A stretch of DNA of 64,000 nt, from positions 1 through 64,000 of the forward strand of contig NZ_JAGHRE010000009.1 of the NCBI RefSeq assembly GCF_017743935.1, read 5' to 3'. The notes under the pieces are model-generated. The model was not told the DNA's origin, did no database searches, and saw nothing but the letters and a program-made list of their open reading frames with translations. A program made the position numbers and the translations under genes. Below, piece by piece: positions 63,721-64,000 of the stretch. The DNA comes from Tropicibacter sp. R16_0. Lineage in GTDB: Bacteria > Pseudomonadota > Alphaproteobacteria > Rhodobacterales > Rhodobacteraceae. Positions within the stretch are counted from its first letter, which is position 1; each line of letters begins with the position of its first letter.

Positions 63721-64000
63721 TTACCCAGCGGCCAGCCAGGATTTTGCGTTGTCCATGTCTTCTTCGGGAAAATACTGGATGTCGGCCTTGATAAGCTGAT
63801 TGCCGATCCGCTGTGCCATGTGTTGCCACCCCTTGTTGCCAACGATCGCTGCGCGGTCCAGCAACGGCGCGTGGGTACGGCCCAGATGAAAATGGGCATC
63901 AAGCGCCGACAACCCCTGCCAGCCATCAAACTCGGTCAGGTCGATGAGCAGCCGGAACCCCTGCTTGCCCCGGATCATGGCATCCAGATCGCCAGTGGCC
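63721..64000 (-). CDS. SpoIIAA-like (STAS/SEC14) domain protein, 5' end outside window
   Basis: The frame is open to the right edge: upstream of the ATG at 63978 codons continue as ATGDLDA, so the start is outside. The visible ~93 residues match the SpoIIAA-like fold: FRLLIDLTEFDGWQGLSAL, an aspartate/histidine-rich middle (AHFHLGRTHAPLLDRAAIVG), and QLIKADIQYFPEEDMDNAKS at the C terminus. Family members are small soluble proteins of unknown function in alphaproteobacteria. Confidence 0.85.
   Translation of the reverse strand, partial: ATGDLDAMIRGKQGFRLLIDLTEFDGWQGLSALDAHFHLGRTHAPLLDRAAIVGNKGWQHMAQRIGNQLIKADIQYFPEEDMDNAKSWLAAG

Overview
This is a stretch of chromosome from an alphaproteobacterium of the family Rhodobacteraceae, most probably the marine Roseobacter group. 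The assignment rests on recall of gene families and order. The window has a TRAP transporter, a complete heterotetrameric sarcosine oxidase operon (soxBDAG), a BCCT transporter, a sec operon running into a system I cytochrome c maturation operon, and high-GC coding sequence throughout. I see no rRNA or tRNA gene, insertion sequence, prophage, CRISPR array or replication origin. Genes are densely packed, and many neighbours overlap by 4 to 8 bases.

Layout. 1-1935: the end of an OsmC-domain gene, then three minus-strand envelope genes. 2111-10368: an XRE-cupin regulator divergent from an omega-amino acid:pyruvate aminotransferase, a CoA-acylating semialdehyde dehydrogenase and alanine dehydrogenase, followed by a TRAP transporter and a UspA-type protein. 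This reads as one uptake and catabolism unit, best fitted to beta-alanine or a similar omega-amino acid. 10518-17155: purB, three small exported proteins, a diverged FliG homologue behind a nested hairpin, a DMT permease, an LpxL-like acyltransferase and a DUF1223 protein. 17389-22705: acnA, an SGNH lipoprotein, and a BCCT transporter with a 29-residue membrane microprotein. 22706-29620 (minus strand): yajC-secD-secF, a TauE/SafE permease, a Mth938-type protein and ccmA-B-C-D-G. 29828-38760: an MscS channel, serS, a lysine-rich HhH protein, a fatty acid desaturase, and a der/bamB/YfgM-like cluster. 38986-47457: an RND efflux pair, a phospholipase D protein and an Atm1-type ABC exporter. 47517-55233: a LysM protein, a LOG protein, RarD, an ECHDC3-like protein, a metallophosphoesterase, sodB, an FkbM methyltransferase and two AT-richer orphans. 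55345-64000: soxBDAG, divergent ccmI-ruvX-DUF1289, a LAS-type peptidase, and the end of a SpoIIAA-like gene.

How it fits together. Several units serve uptake and breakdown of small nitrogenous compounds: the aminotransferase/TRAP operon, the BCCT transporter and sarcosine oxidase. Others serve envelope biogenesis: Sec, BamB, Ccm, LpxL-like, LysM and phospholipase D.

Most of the window is ordinary core genome, and I found no clear-cut new system. The items most worth a second look are: a start site apparently hidden in a nested stem-loop before the FliG-like gene; the BCCT-linked microprotein; two neighbouring exported proteins sharing a C-x5-WD-x5-CVK motif; an RND permease with an apparent extra membrane hairpin and altered proton-relay residues; and several long intergenic palindromes.
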